Source: an uncultured Bacteroidota bacterium
Lineage (GTDB): Bacteria; Bacteroidota; Bacteroidia; Bacteroidales; P3
NCBI GenBank assembly: GCA_902766265.1
Contig: CACXCY010000027.1
Span: 1 to 24,562 of the forward strand
Direction of reading: 5' to 3'
Length of the DNA stretch: 24,562 nucleotides
Below, one piece after another: positions 15,882 to 23,712 of this stretch (the stretch's first letter is position 1; each line of letters starts with the position of its first letter). The position numbers were made by a program, and so were the translations under genes. Under the pieces are notes generated by a model that saw only the letters and a list, made by a program, of their open reading frames with translations, was not told the DNA's origin and made no database searches.

Positions 15882-15941
15882 AAAAAATGGGCGTATTTTT
15901 GCATCGTGATTCGGACGGAAAAAACAACGAAAATGAAAATT

Positions 15942-15991
15942 TCTAACTCTAACCTAAGTCTAACCTAAGTCTAACTTTACTCTAACCTAAA
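15942..15991. repeat. 11-bp tandem repeat (TCTAACCTAAG)
   Basis: A leading TCTAAC (15942–15947) is followed by four 11-base units starting at 15948, 15959, 15970 and 15981: two identical TCTAACCTAAG units, one TCTAACTTTAC and one TCTAACCTAAA. The strand is strongly asymmetric in purine/pyrimidine content. Confidence 0.65.
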
Positions 15992-15993
15992 CG

Positions 15994-16051
15994 GGCCTCA
16001 CCCCCCAGGCCTCGGCCTCACCCCCCAACCCCCTCTCCCATAGAGAGGGGG
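15994..16051. repeat. GGCCTCACCCCCCA direct repeats followed by a 9-bp GC-rich palindrome
   Basis: A 14-base word GGCCTCACCCCCCA occurs at 15994–16007 and 16014–16027. Directly after it, CCCCCTCTC (16029–16037) and GAGAGGGGG (16043–16051) form a perfect stem with a 5-base loop. This looks like a dispersed palindromic repeat of the sort common in Bacteroidota intergenic DNA. Confidence 0.6.
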
Positions 16052-16108
16052 AGCGTTGAAGTCAAACTTGCTACCTGACCGCAGGGAAGGCCTGCGAGCC
16101 CGCCGAGC

Positions 16109-16156
16109 AAAACCTTAACCTTGACACTTGAAACTTGCAACTTGAAACCTGAAACC
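16109..16156. repeat. CTTGAAAC-type repeat, right copy
   Basis: Overlapping words ACTTGAAACTTG and CTTGAAACCTGAAACC. It is the inverted counterpart of 15632–15668. Confidence 0.5.
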
Positions 16157-16267
16157 TATAACCATTCATCACGCATGATGCGCAAACATGACCACAAAAG
16201 CCCGCTGATATGGCGGAAAGGCCGGGACGGAAAAGCCCTCTCTCCTTCCGTGCGACCTTCGATAATC

Positions 16268-17059
16268 TTATTTTATGCCACGCGCCTCTTTGATGCGTTC
16301 GTAGGCCTCGTTAATCTCTCTAAACTGGGCTTCGGCATTCTTGCGCATTTCGTCGCCCAAATGCTCCACTTTGTCGGGATGATATTTCATGGCAAACCGG
16401 CGATAGGCCTTTCTCACCTCGTCATCGGTGGCGCTGCTGTTCAAGCCCAACACTTTGTACGGGTCCTTGCCCGATGCGGTGGTGTTATGTCTTGACGAGC
16501 TTTCGCGCCCTGTGTACCGTTCTTTGATGGATATATAATCCGACAGATTGATACCTAACCCCGAACGAATAATCCCCAATTCATCCAGCTCACTATTTGA
16601 CAGTTCCATGTCAGCCATAGCCAAGCCAAACAGGAAATCAATCATATGGTATCGGGTAGTGTAATTCGTATTGACCTTGATTTGAGCACATACGCTCCTG
16701 ATGTCAATGGGCTTGTCCATGATGTCGCGCAACAGCAACAAGAGTTCCTTGGCCTTTTGCTCGCCGTAGTTTTTGAGCAGGAAACGCTTGACATAGTCAA
16801 GTTCCGACTTGCGTCTCACATTGTCGGCCGACATCACATCGGCTATCAACACGAGGAAGGCCACCATCAGGTCGTTTTCCCCGCCTGTGTTGCGGTAAGG
16901 GCCATGATGCCGACGCTGCTGACGGGGGGCGCTTCCCGACTCTATCTGTGGGCGGCCGCCACCATCGAACGCCTTGCCAATAAAGAAACCTATAAGAGCG
17001 CCAATAGGGCCTCCCACGGCCCAACCCAATCCTGCCAAAATCCATTTACCTATTGCCAT
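16268..17059 (-). CDS. TerB/DjlA-like co-chaperone with C-terminal J domain
   Basis: A 263-residue protein with three parts: a glycine-rich hydrophobic N-terminus (GWAVGGPIGALIGFFIGKAF, about 11–30) that could sit in the membrane, a helical TerB-like domain (about 60–185), and a C-terminal J domain (about 198–263) with DPYKVLGL, the helix RKAYRRFAMKYHPDK and its HPD motif. The layout matches DjlA-type proteins, which stimulate DnaK through the HPD loop. It lies 40 bases after the GH3 fusion gene and is probably co-transcribed with it. Client and role are unknown. A 6-bp ACGGAA/TTCCGT inverted repeat lies downstream of the stop codon. Confidence 0.88.
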   Translation of the reverse strand: MAIGKWILAGLGWAVGGPIGALIGFFIGKAFDGGGRPQIESGSAPRQQRRHHGPYRNTGGENDLMVAFLVLIADVMSADNVRRKSELDYVKRFLLKNYGEQKAKELLLLLRDIMDKPIDIRSVCAQIKVNTNYTTRYHMIDFLFGLAMADMELSNSELDELGIIRSGLGINLSDYISIKERYTGRESSSRHNTTASGKDPYKVLGLNSSATDDEVRKAYRRFAMKYHPDKVEHLGDEMRKNAEAQFREINEAYERIKEARGIK

Positions 17060-17099
17060 AAGCTTTGTCTGTTTTATGCAATACCGATTGTTTACTTGT

Positions 17100-20042
17100 T
17101 TATTTGTCGATAGACTTATATATCAAGCTCTGGATGTCGGTACGGATGTTCATCTGCGCCAACTTGTTGTTCGACGCATCGGGATAAACGCGATTGGAGA
17201 GGAAGATATATATCAGATCGTACTGGGGGTCAACCCACACCATAGTCCCCGTAAATCCCGTATGGCCAAAACTGCTCTGGCTAGCTTCGGGGGCACAATG
17301 GCTGCTTTTGTTCTGCATCAACGGCTTGTCGAAACCCAGCGCCCGACGGTTGCCTTTGTCGGCATAATAACGTTGGTTGAAGGTATTGATGACCTCTTGC
17401 GAGAGATACCGACGGCCGTTGTAGGTGCCGTTATTCAGCATCATAAAATAGAGTTTCGCAATATCGGATGCGGTCGAAAACAATCCGGCATGACCAGACA
17501 CACCTCCCATGGCGGCCGCATTCTGGTCGTGCACCTCGCCGCGCAACAGCCGGTGACGATAGTAGGTATCGTTCTCCGTCGGGGCGATGCGACTGGTGTC
17601 GAAACCATGCAGACGAGGGCAGAATGTGGTGTTCTTCAACCCCATCGGCTGATAGAACTGTTGCTGCATGAAGATGTCGAGCGTCTGTCCCGACACAACC
17701 CTTACCACATCGGAGAGCAACATAAAGCCCAAATCGCTGTAAAGGTATTTGTTTTTCTCTTTTGTCAATTCGCTCTTGGCCACCTGCTCCAATATCGCCT
17801 GCCGGCACTCGCTGCACGACATCGTATGATTTGCGTCGACAATATCCGTCACACTCATGTCGCCACACTCCGGAGCCACTTTCTTATAATAGGCGTCAAA
17901 GGCCTTCAGTCGGGCAATGTGGCTAAGCGCCTGACGAACAGTAATGCTCTTCTTGTTCGAATGTTTCAGATAGGGCAAATAGCGGGACAAAGGGTCGTCC
18001 AAGTCTATCTTCTTGCTATCGACCAACTTCATGACAGCAAACGTAGTGGCCGTCACCTTGGTCAGAGAAGCCAAGTCGTAAATGGTATTGGTGTCGATCG
18101 GAGCGGAATGCTCATGGTATGTTTGTCGACCATAGACCCTGTGATACACCACTTTTCCGCCCTTGGCCACCAAAATCTGGCATCCCGGATAGGCCTTCTT
18201 GGCGATGCCCATATTGGCGATGGAATCAATTTTTGCAAAACACGACGCATCCATTCCCGCCTGTTTGACGCGCGCATAGGGATCATACGGTTTTTCCTTG
18301 AGTGTTTTAACAAACGTCCCCACCTTATAGTTGCCCACAGTTACCGGCAGCCGCCCCACGCAACGGCCACCACTACACAACAGCTGCGTCACACCCTTGT
18401 ATACTGCCTCGCGGTCTTGATAAGCCACCACGATGGCAGCAGGTTGCAGCTTTCTCGGGGGAGCCCCAGCTATCATTTCATCGCTTTTCAAAGTCTTTTC
18501 CAAAGGAAAGTATTTCAAGATATAGGGAGGGCCATAAATAACCAGCACAGTCTTGGGATTGAAGGAGCATATCTGCTTGACGAGGTCTAACATCTCCGAG
18601 GTGATGCCGTAGTTTTTCTGTGAGCCAGCAGAGACACGGGCATGAAGCGAGACAATCACCTTGTCTGCATTACCCAACTGTGAAGCCAGATTATTATTAA
18701 TTACCGACACCGAAGAGTCACCCAATCCAACATGTACACAGCATACTTTTTCGTCCTGCAAAATCGGCAGCACATTATTTTCGTTCTTTACCAGAGTGGC
18801 GGCTTTCATGGCGACGCTCTCGGTCAGGGCTTCACATCGGTTGAAATCCTCTTTACTGGGCACAGACAACTGGGACACATCCATCTTGTGGAGGCTACAA
18901 CGGTATTTCTCTCGCAACACCCCGCGGCATTTCAAATCAACCAATTCCGCAAATTCTTTATCTCTCAGGGCTCTGTTCTTGATACGCTCGACGGCCTTAC
19001 TCACATCCGATGGCAACAACAGCACATCTGCGCCCGCCAGCAAGGCCTCCAGTTCGGCTGTCCCATCCTTATAATTCTTCACGATGGCTCCCATATCCAT
19101 GCCGTCGGTTATAATCAGGCCGCTGAATCCCAATTGTTTTTTCAACAATTCGTTGGTCACTTTCTCCGAGAGCGTGCCAGGCAGGCGATTGTTCTTGTCA
19201 CAGCATTCCACATGCAGATGCCCTACCATAACCCCATGCACACCTGCCGCCACCAATCGCTTGAACGGATAGAGGTCCACGCTGTCCAGATAGGCCTTTT
19301 TGTGGTCGATGGTAGGCAATCCTATATGAGAGTCCGTCTCGGTATCGCCGTGACCGGGAAAATGTTTGGCTACGGCCATCACGCCATTGTTCTGCAACGC
19401 TCTGGCATACAGAATACCCTTTTCAGCCACTCGCGTCCTGTCTTCACCAAACGAACGCACCCCAATAACGGGGTTGTTGGGATTGGAATTCAGGTCTACC
19501 ACAGGGGCAAAATTGATATGGATTCCCATCTTCTTGCATTGGAGGGCCACTTCCGTACCCATCAGCGTTATCAAGGAATCGCTCATCGGAGGCAGGGCAC
19601 CAAACATCATCTGACGAGGGAAAGAGTAGGCGTCCGTCAGACGCATCCCCAGTCCCCATTCTGCGTCGATACTGACAAAAAGAGGAAAATGCGATTGCCG
19701 TTGGAAACGCTGGGTCAAAGCCAGTTGGTCGGCACATTTGCCACCAAAGAAGCAGAGACCCCCTACCCGATAATCCTGAATCAGTTTGCTGAATTCCTTC
19801 AACTGCTTGGCGTTCATCTTCGACGGCACACGCACAATCATCAACTGCCCAATCTTGTCGTCAAGCGTAAAGGTGTTCATCACCGAATCCACCCAATTCG
19901 TCATCAGCTGTTTATTAACAGTAGCGACGGCGTCGACTTTCTTGACTTTGGTTTTGTGACGGGTGGGATGATGTTGCGCCGATGCAGACGCTATTATACA
20001 GAGGGACAATATGATGCCGATGGCGTGCTTTACGTATTTCAT
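17100..20042 (-). CDS. secreted GH3 beta-N-acetylhexosaminidase fused to a serine-hydrolase (class C beta-lactamase-fold) domain
   Basis: A 980-residue envelope protein. Residues 1–22 form a signal peptide ending ASAQ. A NagZ-like GH3 barrel follows (about 50–385), with KHFPGHGDTETDSH (226–239, the Asp-His general acid/base pair) and IITDGMDMGA carrying the nucleophile Asp313. A linker domain (about 400–590) is followed by a beta-lactamase/penicillin-binding-protein-fold domain with SLTK (Ser659, Lys662), a YSDLGF motif and GHTGFTGT. This fusion is known in Bacteroidota. NagZ domains cleave GlcNAc from muropeptides, so peptidoglycan recycling or trimming with an attached esterase or peptidase is likely. 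No strong promoter is visible upstream: TTG-N18-TACTTCGG at about 20058–20086 on the minus strand is the only, weak, candidate. Confidence 0.92.
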   Translation of the reverse strand: MKYVKHAIGIILSLCIIASASAQHHPTRHKTKVKKVDAVATVNKQLMTNWVDSVMNTFTLDDKIGQLMIVRVPSKMNAKQLKEFSKLIQDYRVGGLCFFGGKCADQLALTQRFQRQSHFPLFVSIDAEWGLGMRLTDAYSFPRQMMFGALPPMSDSLITLMGTEVALQCKKMGIHINFAPVVDLNSNPNNPVIGVRSFGEDRTRVAEKGILYARALQNNGVMAVAKHFPGHGDTETDSHIGLPTIDHKKAYLDSVDLYPFKRLVAAGVHGVMVGHLHVECCDKNNRLPGTLSEKVTNELLKKQLGFSGLIITDGMDMGAIVKNYKDGTAELEALLAGADVLLLPSDVSKAVERIKNRALRDKEFAELVDLKCRGVLREKYRCSLHKMDVSQLSVPSKEDFNRCEALTESVAMKAATLVKNENNVLPILQDEKVCCVHVGLGDSSVSVINNNLASQLGNADKVIVSLHARVSAGSQKNYGITSEMLDLVKQICSFNPKTVLVIYGPPYILKYFPLEKTLKSDEMIAGAPPRKLQPAAIVVAYQDREAVYKGVTQLLCSGGRCVGRLPVTVGNYKVGTFVKTLKEKPYDPYARVKQAGMDASCFAKIDSIANMGIAKKAYPGCQILVAKGGKVVYHRVYGRQTYHEHSAPIDTNTIYDLASLTKVTATTFAVMKLVDSKKIDLDDPLSRYLPYLKHSNKKSITVRQALSHIARLKAFDAYYKKVAPECGDMSVTDIVDANHTMSCSECRQAILEQVAKSELTKEKNKYLYSDLGFMLLSDVVRVVSGQTLDIFMQQQFYQPMGLKNTTFCPRLHGFDTSRIAPTENDTYYRHRLLRGEVHDQNAAAMGGVSGHAGLFSTASDIAKLYFMMLNNGTYNGRRYLSQEVINTFNQRYYADKGNRRALGFDKPLMQNKSSHCAPEASQSSFGHTGFTGTMVWVDPQYDLIYIFLSNRVYPDASNNKLAQMNIRTDIQSLIYKSIDK

Positions 20043-20144
20043 ACGTAATTAAACGCTCCGAAGTACATTATATTATAGAAATACAATAGAGTTATCAACA
20101 CGGATTTACTCACAAAGTCAAACCAATCCTATTTGAAAAATGTG

Positions 20145-20771
20145 TCAACTTCTCTCCGGTGAAATTGCCTCCCGCTTGCCAAGCAATTGTCGATGAATGG
20201 CCAGCACCTGCTCCCGACGCGGATTGCCTTCGTAGTTATGGATCACAAAATCGGCTCGGTCGCGCTTTTCTTCCTCGTTCATCTGATTGGCCATACGCGC
20301 CTCCAGCAAGTCGCGGCTCACATGGTCGCGCAACTCCAACCGTCGCAAACGTTCTTCTTTCTCCAAATAGACATCAACCACGAAATCAACCTCTTTGTCA
20401 AGATGCGATTCGTAGAGAATGGCACTCTCCAAAATGACATAAGGGATATTATCATTACAACGTATTTTCCATTCATGGAAATCCGTCATCACTCGTGGAT
20501 GCAATTGACTATTAAGCCAATGCAATTCACAAGGGTCATTAAACACGACTGCGGCTATGGCCTTCCTATCCACAGAGCCGTCCAAACGAAGCACATGATG
20601 TCCAAACCGTTCAGCCACCTGCTGACAAAATATCGCGTCATCATAATACTTCTTGGCTTCGTCGTCGGAATTGAAACAAGGGATGCCCAGCGACTTGAAC
20701 ACCTCAAGCACGGTGGTTTTTCCACAACCAATACCGCCCGTCAATCCAACGCTATATACCAGATTTCCCAT
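20145..20771 (-). CDS. coaE: dephospho-CoA kinase
   Basis: Catalyses the last step of coenzyme A synthesis, ATP-dependent 3'-phosphorylation of dephospho-CoA, in the cytosol. The 208 residues have the usual family length. The N-terminal P-loop is GLTGGIGCGKTT (about 9–20), followed by FNSDDEAKKYY, typical of CoaE, LHPRVM in the CoA-binding lid region and the C-terminal DFVIHNYE. It starts 3 bases after the stop codon of the YbbR/CdaR-like gene, so the two are translationally close, and is 102 bases from the GH3 fusion gene downstream. Confidence 0.95.
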   Translation of the reverse strand: MGNLVYSVGLTGGIGCGKTTVLEVFKSLGIPCFNSDDEAKKYYDDAIFCQQVAERFGHHVLRLDGSVDRKAIAAVVFNDPCELHWLNSQLHPRVMTDFHEWKIRCNDNIPYVILESAILYESHLDKEVDFVVDVYLEKEERLRRLELRDHVSRDLLEARMANQMNEEEKRDRADFVIHNYEGNPRREQVLAIHRQLLGKREAISPERS

Positions 20772-20774
20772 TGT

Positions 20775-21740
20775 TTACTTAATTCTCACTATCTGTACCG
20801 TATCCGGCTGGACACTTTTTATACGGACAAAATCAGGAAACTCACTCACAACGACGCGAGCCGTCGATAATGCAGCGGAATTATAGGACACCACGGCTTT
20901 GAAATCATTGGAACGTGTGTTTGCGTAGTCCTTCTTCGCCACCCAAAAAGAGACTTTAACCTCGGTAGGATACACACGAGCCCTCAATAGCGTATCAGCT
21001 GCAATCAAATGCAAGGGAAGTGTATAGCTGTTTTCTGTATATTCTTCTACCGGCACATGAACCTGAACCTCAGTCGTAGACACCCTTAAGTCGGGAAAAC
21101 GTTGCCACACAGGGTCAAGTTGCAAAGTATAGGTACTCGACGCAACGACGTTGGCGATGGTGGCAGGGACAGTAGTCAGCTGGTCGATTTGCGACAGATG
21201 CTCCATGCTTCCATAAAGGAAAACTGTATCGGGACTGACAACGGGTGCTCCATAGACGCCACGCCCCATAGTGAAAGTAAAGTCGACATTCTTGAGTTGC
21301 GGAACGAATGCTTTAAAACAACGTTGCGCTATCTTAAGATGCAATCTCTCGGTTATTGGCAGAATGGACACATGGCCAGGCAAATGCAGCTGGCTGTCAA
21401 ATGTCTCCTGCAATCTGTCCGTCCGCAAGACGAATGCTATCGCCTCTTCGCTGTCGGGCATCCCACGAGACAACGAACCTATATTGATGGTAATATGTTT
21501 GGCAGGAAGAGAAAAACTACGACCCACCGCCCGGAACCCATTGCTACGAATACTAAGCGCTACAGCTGTATCAGCTGACACTAATGCATATCTTGCCGTA
21601 TCATATCCAATATAGTCTACTGGTATCGTGGCCGTATACTCCTTTTCTTCAGACATGGAAGCAACAAACCACACCAGGAAAGTGGTCACCAGCACGACCA
21701 TAAAGGCACGCGCATTCCTACGTTTCGAAGCTTTCGACAT
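20775..21740 (-). CDS. YbbR/CdaR-like protein
   Basis: A 321-residue membrane-anchored protein: a basic start, one membrane segment (about 12–29) and a predicted extracytoplasmic region made of YbbR-like beta-rich repeats (for example TIPVDYIGYD, VFLYGSMEHLSQIDQLTT and TLQLDPVWQRFPDLRVS). In Firmicutes CdaR binds the c-di-AMP cyclase CdaA. Bacteroidota homologues are linked to coaE and yajC, as here. The cyclase is not in the window. Whether this protein regulates a cyclase in this organism is unproven. It lies 77 bases after yajC. Confidence 0.82.
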   Translation of the reverse strand: MSKASKRRNARAFMVVLVTTFLVWFVASMSEEKEYTATIPVDYIGYDTARYALVSADTAVALSIRSNGFRAVGRSFSLPAKHITINIGSLSRGMPDSEEAIAFVLRTDRLQETFDSQLHLPGHVSILPITERLHLKIAQRCFKAFVPQLKNVDFTFTMGRGVYGAPVVSPDTVFLYGSMEHLSQIDQLTTVPATIANVVASSTYTLQLDPVWQRFPDLRVSTTEVQVHVPVEEYTENSYTLPLHLIAADTLLRARVYPTEVKVSFWVAKKDYANTRSNDFKAVVSYNSAALSTARVVVSEFPDFVRIKSVQPDTVQIVRIK

Positions 21741-21817
21741 GCACCGCCTCTTCCTAAAATCATCAGACTATATTACAAAATGCTGCCGTCCTATTGCCTG
21801 CTGAAATAGATAGATGC

Positions 21818-22138
21818 TTACTTTTTAGCGTCGGCAGTCTTGGTCTCTGGAGCAGGTTGAATCATATTCTTCTCCACCGTGAGAATGATACCATTGCCCA
21901 CCTCAACGTCGACCGTGGTATCGCCTACCTCACTCACTTTACCATAGATGCCACCCGAAAAAATAACTCGGTCGCCTTTCTGCATCTTGGAGCGAAACTC
22001 TTGTTCCTTCTTGGCCTGTTTGCGTTGTGAACCGCCCATGAGCCACATAAACAAGAAAAGAACTGCGATAATAAGCAGCATACTTCCCATGCCACCACCT
22101 TGTCCTTGCGGGGCTTCTAATAAAATGGAATTTAACAT
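21818..22138 (-). CDS. yajC: preprotein translocase subunit YajC
   Basis: Small inner-membrane accessory subunit of the Sec translocon. From the ATG at 22138 it has 106 residues. A TTG four codons earlier (22150) would add only PTN and is less likely. It has one hydrophobic helix (about 21–38, MLLIIAVLFLFMWLM), the typical juxtamembrane basic QRKQAKKEQEF and the conserved GDRVIFSGGIYGKV stretch. The C-terminus is charged and short. Its position beside nusB, a DUF1573 gene and the YbbR-like gene is a recurring Bacteroidota arrangement. Confidence 0.95.
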   Translation of the reverse strand: MLNSILLEAPQGQGGGMGSMLLIIAVLFLFMWLMGGSQRKQAKKEQEFRSKMQKGDRVIFSGGIYGKVSEVGDTTVDVEVGNGIILTVEKNMIQPAPETKTADAKK

Positions 22139-22209
22139 ATTTGTTGGCAATTTAATTATTTTCTATGTTATTTGTGTCTATGTCAGAATCGCGCATCAAG
22201 TACTATGGG

Positions 22210-22653
22210 TCAACGCACCTTGGCCTGTATACGCAGCTTGGTACGTGAGGGTTGTGCGTTGCTCACCACAGTAACCTCCTGCAGTTGCTGTCCCGCCTTG
22301 CCTGCGCTACGGAATGATACTGTAACATACCCGCTGGCTCCTGGAGCAATTTTCTCTCGAGGATAATCAGCCACGGTACAACCGCATGTGGCTTCACAAC
22401 TAGAAATCACAAGGTCTGCATTACCCGTATTGGTGAATTTAAAGCTATATGAAATATTCTCCCCAGCAGTAAGATTGCCGAAATCGTGCATGTTTTTCTC
22501 AAACGAAATAACCGGCATACGCTCTTTTGAGTCGTATCCTTGCGCGCTGTTGGGATTATGGATGATATCGGTATCAATATCAGCGTCGCCATCATTACGA
22601 CACCCGGCCGCCACAACGGCAAAGAAGCACAATAATAATATCGACTTTTTCAT
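22210..22653 (-). CDS. DUF1573-domain lipoprotein
   Basis: A 147-residue protein with a short signal sequence MKKSILLLCFFAVVAAGC, where Cys18 is the probable lipid attachment site although the lipobox is weak. The DUF1573 domain follows, with MHDFGNLTAGE, SYSFKFTNTGNADLVIS and the conserved CEATCGCTVADYP stretch, and an immunoglobulin-like beta fold is expected. I choose the ATG at 22653 because it opens directly with the signal sequence. An ATG at 22797 would add 48 non-homologous residues and overlap nusB. Function is unknown; such proteins are probably periplasmic or outer-membrane anchored. It lies 28 bases after nusB. Confidence 0.9.
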   Translation of the reverse strand: MKKSILLLCFFAVVAAGCRNDGDADIDTDIIHNPNSAQGYDSKERMPVISFEKNMHDFGNLTAGENISYSFKFTNTGNADLVISSCEATCGCTVADYPREKIAPGASGYVTVSFRSAGKAGQQLQEVTVVSNAQPSRTKLRIQAKVR

Positions 22654-22681
22654 ATTTTTATTAGACACTGCACCAAAAACA

Positions 22682-23671
22682 CTATTTCTCATCGCCACGT
22701 TCCTCCTCGTCCGGAGCGTAGAGCCCTCTGCCAGACTTTTTGATTTTACCTGCAGCACGCAATTCAAGCATAAGCTTATCCAGGATGCCGTTGACAAAAA
22801 TCTTGCTCTTGTCCGTACTGAACTCTTTAGAAAGCTCTATATATTCGTCAACCGTAACCCGTTCCGGTATGGAAGGACAGCATGTGAACTCGGTAATGGC
22901 CATATTGATAAGCAATATATCCATCAGCGCCACGCGCTCAAACTCCCAATTATGTAGATATTTCCTTATCAGTTGTTCATTTGCATCGATGCCTTTACAG
23001 GTATCAATAACCAACTGGCGCGCAAACTGGTAAGCTTCTACGTCACGTTCCTCTCGCAAATCGTTCATCATGGGCAACCGAAAAGCTTCATCCAAATCTG
23101 CATCGTTCAAGCTCTTAAGTGTAGCATAGTTATATTGCGCCATTTGGTCAAAGTCATCTTCCCACAACAAGCTACGCTCACTAAAGAGTTCACGGAAATG
23201 CTCCTCGTTGATGATGTACTTGAATAAGTCGAGAGCCATACGCTGCTCCGTAGCGAAATCTCCCTCTTCCGTGGCTATGAAATTCCTATACTTGTCTGTT
23301 TCCTTAAAACCGATATATATCTTGCGCATCACATCTGCATTCTCGCTCCATGGAAACGTATACTGTTCCGTCTGCTGACGATAGTCAAAATTACTGAACA
23401 AGCGTGCCAAGAAAGGACTGTCGACCACCCGATAAGAGGGATGCAAATCCTCATACGAAGGCAGATGCTTATGCAGACCATCCTCAATTACCTGACGTCC
23501 TGCAGCCACCACTTCACGTAAGGCGGCCAGCTGGAGAGCGCCCAATTCGTTGAGACGACCAATATTATAATCAAAACTCTTACCCGCCGAAACAGGGTCT
23601 GTAACCCCCGATGTCTTATATGAATAAATGGCTTGCAGAGCTTTGGCTCTAAGGAAATGACGACTAAGCAT
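22682..23671 (-). CDS. nusB: NusB transcription antitermination factor, long Bacteroidota form
   Basis: NusB binds NusE (ribosomal protein S10) and boxA RNA, aiding rRNA antitermination. The N-terminus MLSRHFLRAKALQAIYSY and the C-terminal half (for example EFERVALMDILLINMAI and ERVTVDEYIELSKEFST) match NusB helices. At 329 residues it is about twice the length of the E. coli protein; a long version with an inserted middle region is usual in Bacteroidota. The end is charged and disordered (DEEERGDEK). The gene is 41 bases from leuS, with a 22-bp palindrome in the gap, and 28 bases from the DUF1573 gene. Confidence 0.93.
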   Translation of the reverse strand: MLSRHFLRAKALQAIYSYKTSGVTDPVSAGKSFDYNIGRLNELGALQLAALREVVAAGRQVIEDGLHKHLPSYEDLHPSYRVVDSPFLARLFSNFDYRQQTEQYTFPWSENADVMRKIYIGFKETDKYRNFIATEEGDFATEQRMALDLFKYIINEEHFRELFSERSLLWEDDFDQMAQYNYATLKSLNDADLDEAFRLPMMNDLREERDVEAYQFARQLVIDTCKGIDANEQLIRKYLHNWEFERVALMDILLINMAITEFTCCPSIPERVTVDEYIELSKEFSTDKSKIFVNGILDKLMLELRAAGKIKKSGRGLYAPDEEERGDEK

Positions 23672-23673
23672 TT

Positions 23674-23695
23674 ATTTAAATAACATTATTTAAAT
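23674..23695. repeat. 22-bp AT-rich perfect palindrome between leuS and nusB
   Basis: ATTTAAATAA (23674–23683), two central bases, then TTATTTAAAT (23686–23695). It ends 3 bases upstream of the nusB start codon. It could be an operator or a weak RNA hairpin, or simple AT-rich DNA; no protein partner is identifiable here. Confidence 0.6.
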
Positions 23696-23712
23696 TCAAC
23701 ATCCCTTGTAAT

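Noticed and set aside
16121..16495. 124-codon rightward frame overlapping the end of the J-domain gene
   Set aside because: It overlaps the 3' end of a well-supported gene on the other strand and starts in repetitive DNA; composition is that of a shadow frame.
16974..18590. 538-codon rightward frame
   Set aside because: Long, but entirely antisense to the GH3 fusion and J-domain genes, whose catalytic motifs are clear. The antisense translation shows no domain.
18732..20048. 438-codon rightward frame
   Set aside because: Antisense shadow of the GH3 fusion gene; rich in His and Gln, as expected from reverse-complemented codons.
20090..20098. TTATCAACA resembling a DnaA box
   Set aside because: A single one-mismatch site with no cluster of boxes, no dnaA/dnaN neighbours and no other sign of an origin.
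20187..20870. 227-codon rightward frame
   Set aside because: Antisense to coaE and the YbbR-like gene, both of which have convincing family motifs.
22654..22797. Upstream ATG extension of the DUF1573 gene
   Set aside because: It would put 48 residues ahead of a clear signal sequence and overlap nusB; the ATG at 22653 is preferred.
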